Assembly (NCBI GenBank): GCA_022497145.1
Contig: MU385928.1
Coordinates: 1 to 64,000 of the forward strand
DNA from: Rostrohypoxylon terebratum
Taxonomy: Eukaryota; Ascomycota; Sordariomycetes; Xylariales; Hypoxylaceae
Length of the DNA stretch: 64,000 nucleotides
Reading direction: 5' to 3'
The position numbers were made by a program, and so were the translations under genes. Below are positions 59,296-64,000 of the stretch, piece after piece. The notes beneath the pieces are model-generated. The model searched no databases and had not been told where the DNA came from. It saw nothing but the letters and a program-made list of their open reading frames with translations. Each line of letters begins with the position of its first letter. Within the stretch, counting starts at the first letter, position 1.

Positions 59296-62213
59296 GGCTT
59301 AACATATCCATGCGAATTGGTCAGATTGAAACACACGATATCGTCCCGTCGATAACCTATCCGTAAATATCCGATCCATTTGAGATATACCCGCCAAGGT
59401 TTTCTTTTACATGTCAGGCGCGACATCACAGCACTGCAACTACAAAACCTCACGTACTCTAAGAGGTACAAATGAATACAACGGAACCAAAAGGAACTTT
59501 CAGAGTCATCCATTCTAAAGATTACCAAAATATTCCAGGGGTAGGTAATGCCTATGCTATAGAGCGACGAATGACTTCATCCGTGAATCTGTTGGATAGC
59601 AATCGCATCAATACGCTGTGAAGGGGGGCGCAGCGATTTAACTGCATACATCTCCACGTAAATTCGTAAGACTAGCCAATGAAACTCAATTACTCTGGAA
59701 TCATCACCAGTTTTGCTTCATTCTTTTTGTTCCTCTGCAGGTCTATAATCTTTCTGCATTGGAAAAAAAAATGCATGCCGCAGATCTTGTAGAGGTAACT
59801 ACCCATCTAGCCCTACCTGTTATCCCCTGAAACTGAAACACAGGGCACCTAGTATGGACATTGGATTGCCAGCGAGTCCCGAAATCTCGATACTAATACT
59901 TCCGGAGGTCCTGATCGACGTGGCTGCAACCTTTCCACTGTACTGGGTCAACAGGGAACCTTCCAGGGCTTTTCTACTAGCCTAGGGCTACCTGACACCA
60001 CCCGCACCCTCCTTAAGGCTTAGGTACACGCCTAGCTGCTACTAATCGTAGGCGGTTAGTTTTCAGGTCTCCCGAATGTAGGACCGTTAGGACTAAGATG
60101 AACTCTAGGCCTATTTAATGCAGGTGTTTGGATCTACCTAGGTGTAGAAGAACACTAAGGGTCATAGCTCCCCTCACCGAGTGGCCGGTGGATTAAGTCC
60201 TAATACGTAGAAGGTACAATACCTAGTGTGGATGTGAACACTGAACACTGAAAGCACTATTATGTGTTAGTTTCAAGCTTGGCGCAAATGATCCTTGAAG
60301 CAATTCCCAAGTGGCGCAAGGCATTTGTTCAAGTGAAAGCTACGAGACGTCGGCGTGACTGTGCGACTCTTATTGATGCTATTGTTAATTACATAGTATT
60401 ATTATTGCTTACTACCTACTGCCTACTACTGCCTACAACCTACCTAGGTCCTATGTAGGTATGTGTATGTATTGTACTATATCCAATCACTCCTCGTTGG
60501 TCTCCGTGTCCGTAGTAGGAGGATCAGCGAGAAGACGCACAACACATCCGCCATTGTGCGACTACCAAGATCTCAATGGGGGCAATTTTCAAGGGCTTGT
60601 CATGTCATAAACCGATTTGTCTCAGATCTTCATCGATTATCCCGTAGAGTGTCAATGATCAGTCGCCTATCTCAATCCTTCGAGGTTCGAAGTCATGGCC
60701 GAATGTCAAATTCAGCCTGTTCCTGAGCTTGTCAGCCTTGCCGATGGAGAAAATGGATCTCTCCCTCTTAGTCTGCAGCAGTAGCGCAAGCCTTGGGACC
60801 TAGGTGACTACACTAGGTCCGAGTCATACATAGTAGGTGTTAAAAATGAGGCATGTGGCGGTACGTCCCACGATTTGTGGGGGATTTGGGATTGTTCGTT
60901 TCGGACGTCGCCCAATCGCCTCTTCTCCGTGTCTTGTTTACACGCTTTGGTGGATTTTGTTTCTTATTTTTCCTTTTCTCGCCTTCCCGGGTTTGGTTTC
61001 TTTTCTTACCCATGTCCACTCATGTCCGTGACGGAAAATACACAGCAACGGTACCTGGGACCCTGGGTTCAACACCTGGGCTCAGTACCTGGGTTTAGTA
61101 TCGCGGTGAGTCTTCCCGTCTCTGCAAATGTAGCATCGCCTGACCCTGACCCTAACGTTCGTGGCTGCGCCCCCCTAAGAAGTGGCTGTCTGATAGGCCA
61201 AAAACGCCGCCCGATTACAATTAGCGGATCTTTATCGACGACCTGAGGAATCAAGTGATGAGTTGCTAACCGGGATAAGGCGAACGCCCTTGCGGAAAAT
61301 TCCCCATTACAACTATGTATGTAGCTTCAGACCAAGATAAACCCAGCAAATCCTCCATCATCGCTCCACTGGTTCAACGGCATCGCCGGCGGAGTCATTA
61401 ACAAATATCAGATTATCCTATCTAATTGACACGGCAGTCTCGGGACCTTTCCTAGAATATCGATTATGGGAGAGAAAAGAAAAGAGTAGAAAAAAAGATC
61501 AAGACCTAATAAAACGAAGCCCCCAATGTTCAGGCAGCAATATGCGATGTGCAGTGCATATCCGGCATGGCATCACTTATCATCACGTAGAATCGTGAGG
61601 TCGGCAATTACATTGATCACATAACCCATAACCACAAAAAACACATAACCACATAACATCTAATACATCATAGCTGACCTGTCCGGTTGCATTACGTACA
61701 CCTCAGACTTCAGTATTACACGTGTGTATGTGCGGGAATCTCATGTCCCATCTCCAAATGCAAGGACTACAAGGGAGTTTAGGGACCTTTGAACCGGGGG
61801 CATGATACGACCCTGCTCTGTCCGTTGCTCTTCTTCATTAGGTATTGCGGCCGAGAGTGACAGCGGGCTCATCCTTAGATCGACTCTTCGCTGCGAGGCT
61901 ATCAGCACCCAAACCATCTGAGAATGTCTAAGAGTTGCTTTAACCGTATTCTCGAGTGTTATTCCTTTATCTGGTTAAAGCGGTCGATTCCTACGGACTC
62001 CATCGCGGGGCTCTGCCTGGTCATTACGGTCATTATTACTACTACAACTACTACACTACATAATACCTAGTAGTATGTACGAGATTCCAAATCGCGTCAG
62101 CCTCGGCGGCTTCGACCAGTTAATCAGTACGGTGCTATACTAAATCGATCAATTTATCGATTGATCATATCGTCATGTCAGATTTTATATACCAAGGTTC
62201 TTATATCGATACT

Positions 62214-62252
62214 GCATACATACATACATGCATGCATACGTACATACATACA
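62214..62252. repeat. CATA/CATG tetranucleotide microsatellite
   Basis: About nine tetramers of cata interspersed with catg and cgta. Confidence 0.8.
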
Positions 62253-63510
62253 CATGATGAACATGATGGCCATGATGTTCCGGAAGTTAGCGATGTCGAC
62301 GTCTCGACGTCCGGGGTAGTCTCTCCAGCGCCACGAATTCTCCCATGCTTTCCCATAGTTTCATCTTGCTATTCTCACCGCAATCTTACTTGCCTATACT
62401 TTTACCTAGGACCTAGGTAACTAGTGGTTGACGCTGCTCCGATATAGAAATTCCATGAAGCTCACCGTTGTTCTTTTTCCAGGGATTCATCAGCTGGGCT
62501 AGGGGGTCGATGATTCACTGACTCCACCGTATCTGATCGAAGTTCTTGGGTCTTACATCCTAACGTTCCAAAGCTTGTAATCGATTGTTCTCGATCACCA
62601 TTGTTGATCCTGCTTCATGTAGGCCTACGGGTATTCACTGATGGGCGGCCTGAGAAATAGTAGCCGCAAAGTGGGATAAATCGATATTTGGCCAATGTCA
62701 TCCATGTTTCTTCGCGACTATTAGTTTATGCCTGTTTCGTCTGAAGAGTCATCCTCGACGGGGACGGCCAATGGGGTTATTAGCGCGATACCCCCTTGCT
62801 AACGAACAGGTAAGCATATTCCTCCCATATTCATAGGTATTAATGCCAATTGATCATTAGAAAGAAAGCATCCCGAATTCTCAATCGTACTTATCAAAGC
62901 CGGAATCCGTTAGTCGGGAGCAATATCCGATTCAACCCATCGCAGAACTTGCATATTCCCTAGAATCTAGATATTACCATGGTCATGACTCAATGCAACC
63001 ATCTCCTTAGTCGCTACTACTGCCGTGTTACTAACAACCGCTCACGAGACCTCGAATGGCCATTTTCTACCATCTCCGGTCAGAGTACCTACCTAGTATC
63101 AGTACTATACACATACAAATTCACAGCCAACTCTTGAAAACGAGGCACGGTTAGTTTGCATTCATTGATTCATGCGTACTACGACAAACCAAAGGTAGTA
63201 CATATGCCATAGGCAGAGAGGAAGCCTAGAATTGCAGGACGACATGTACAATACGCTCAGGACACTAATGGGCGGCAAGTGACAATCAAATACGATGTAC
63301 CCAAGGTCCCAAGGTGAAGCGACTTCGTATGACGACACCGAGCACTAGCCGGTAGGGTAGCAGACCGAGAAATCAGCCTCGCCACTACGAAGCTGTCTCT
63401 TCTTAGCCTCGACGGCGACCAGGCGCGGCTCTCGCGTCGACCCAAACCAGCCTCCCAAGTGTGTAAATGTGTATACGGGTTGTATTGCCTCCCGGGCGAA
63501 TGGGCGGATG

Positions 63511-63534
63511 TGCGAACGTGCGAACGTGCGAACG
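63511..63534. repeat. 8-bp tandem array, 3 copies
   Basis: tgcgaacg repeated three times exactly. Confidence 0.85.
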
Positions 63535-63740
63535 TGTGGCCAATGCGGGATCTCGTCCTCTCGTCCTCTCGGTAGGTAGAGACAGTCAAGATCCGCGTTG
63601 CAGTGGCTGCATACCCAGATAGGTACCTATCAAGCCATCTAACCCTATTCCAGGAATATCTATCTGTGTAGCTGTGCTCCGGCAGCTATCAGCCCTAAAT
63701 CTAGTGACACGCGCCCGTTGCCAATTGCCCTATGCACGCG

Positions 63741-63764
63741 GCGGGATGGCGGGATGGCGGGTTG
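63741..63764. repeat. 8-bp tandem array, 3 copies
   Basis: gcgggatg twice, then gcgggttg. Confidence 0.85.
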
Positions 63765-63879
63765 ACGGTGTAGTGCAACCCAATTTCCCAGTGTAAAGTT
63801 GCATGCAGGATCGGATCAGTATAGTCGGTAACTACCTGGACATTTAGCAGACAGAATAGGAAGAATAGATTCCTTTTAG

Positions 63880-63938
63880 GGCTGGGCTGGGCTGGGGTAG
63901 GCTAGGCTGGCTGGCTGGCTGGCTGGCTAGCTGGCTAG
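63880..63938. repeat. GGCT/GGGCT microsatellite
   Basis: gggct copies pass into about eight ggct copies, ending in gtacgtacgt. Confidence 0.85.
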
Positions 63939-64000
63939 GTACGTACGTGACATCATGTATGCCGAGAAATCTGCAAGAAAATCTGCAAGAGAATGACTAG

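Larger units (their letters stand above)
55714..64000. other. Gene desert, ~8.3 kb, rich in short tandem arrays
   Basis: No credible gene. Contains G-rich tracts (56305-56436), 7-bp and several 8-bp tandem arrays, a cata microsatellite (62214-62252), ctgg repeats at the right edge (63880-63938) and CCTAGG palindromes (60441-60460, 60795-60820, 62403-62420). ORFs such as 59187-59528, 60875-61246 and 63257-63589 have no motifs or domain resemblance. Confidence 0.5.

Noticed and set aside
1..64000. CRISPR arrays, rRNA genes, secondary-metabolite core enzymes (PKS, NRPS, terpene synthase)
   Set aside because: None seen; the genome is eukaryotic and no such domains occur in any frame read.

Overview
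The window reads as nuclear DNA of a filamentous ascomycete (Pezizomycotina, most likely Sordariomycetes). Genes are broken by 50-110 bp GT-AG introns with CTAAC/CTGAC-like branch points. Identifiable proteins are fungal types: Zn2Cys6 regulator, DOMON-cytochrome b561, fungal type PSD2, TinA/ADIP-like protein and a Pof3/Dia2-like F-box protein. There are no operons, ribosome binding sites or prokaryotic signals. The taxon call is inference from family resemblance only.

Layout. 1-8.3 kb: AT-rich and gene-poor, holding only a secreted PI-PLC-like phosphodiesterase (2329-3344). 8.3-25.8 kb: accessory-type genes, namely a 14-helix-type MFS transporter interrupted by an in-frame TAG (8285-9979), a DOMON/cytochrome b561 membrane protein (12118-13640), an eight-exon Thr-rich secreted protein of unknown function (15805-17482), a MYND zinc-finger protein (18222-19076), a second MFS transporter (20360-22585, minus) and a Zn2Cys6 transcription factor (23535-25841, minus). 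27.7-49 kb: a conserved housekeeping block with an unrecognised 742-residue disordered/coiled-coil protein, epsilon-COP, a HAD phosphatase, phosphatidylserine decarboxylase 2, a TinA/SSX2IP-type spindle-pole protein and a TPR/F-box protein (minus). 49-64 kb: a gene desert with one small conserved-looking Cys-containing ORF (55465-55713, minus), a 245-bp MITE-like inverted-repeat element, G-quadruplex candidates and many short tandem arrays.

I rebuilt exon structures by hand from splice signals and reading frame; every multi-exon model given closes to a whole number of codons. The genes share no obvious pathway. Epsilon-COP, PSD2 and the PI-PLC-like protein touch membrane or lipid biology, and the TF-plus-MFS pair at 20-26 kb could be a local regulator/transporter unit, but no secondary-metabolite core enzyme is present. 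I found no convincing new multi-gene system. The best leads are the MFS nonsense codon with a RIP-type signature, the MITE-like element, the exact-period tandem arrays, the dispersed CCTAGG palindromes and the unrecognised proteins.
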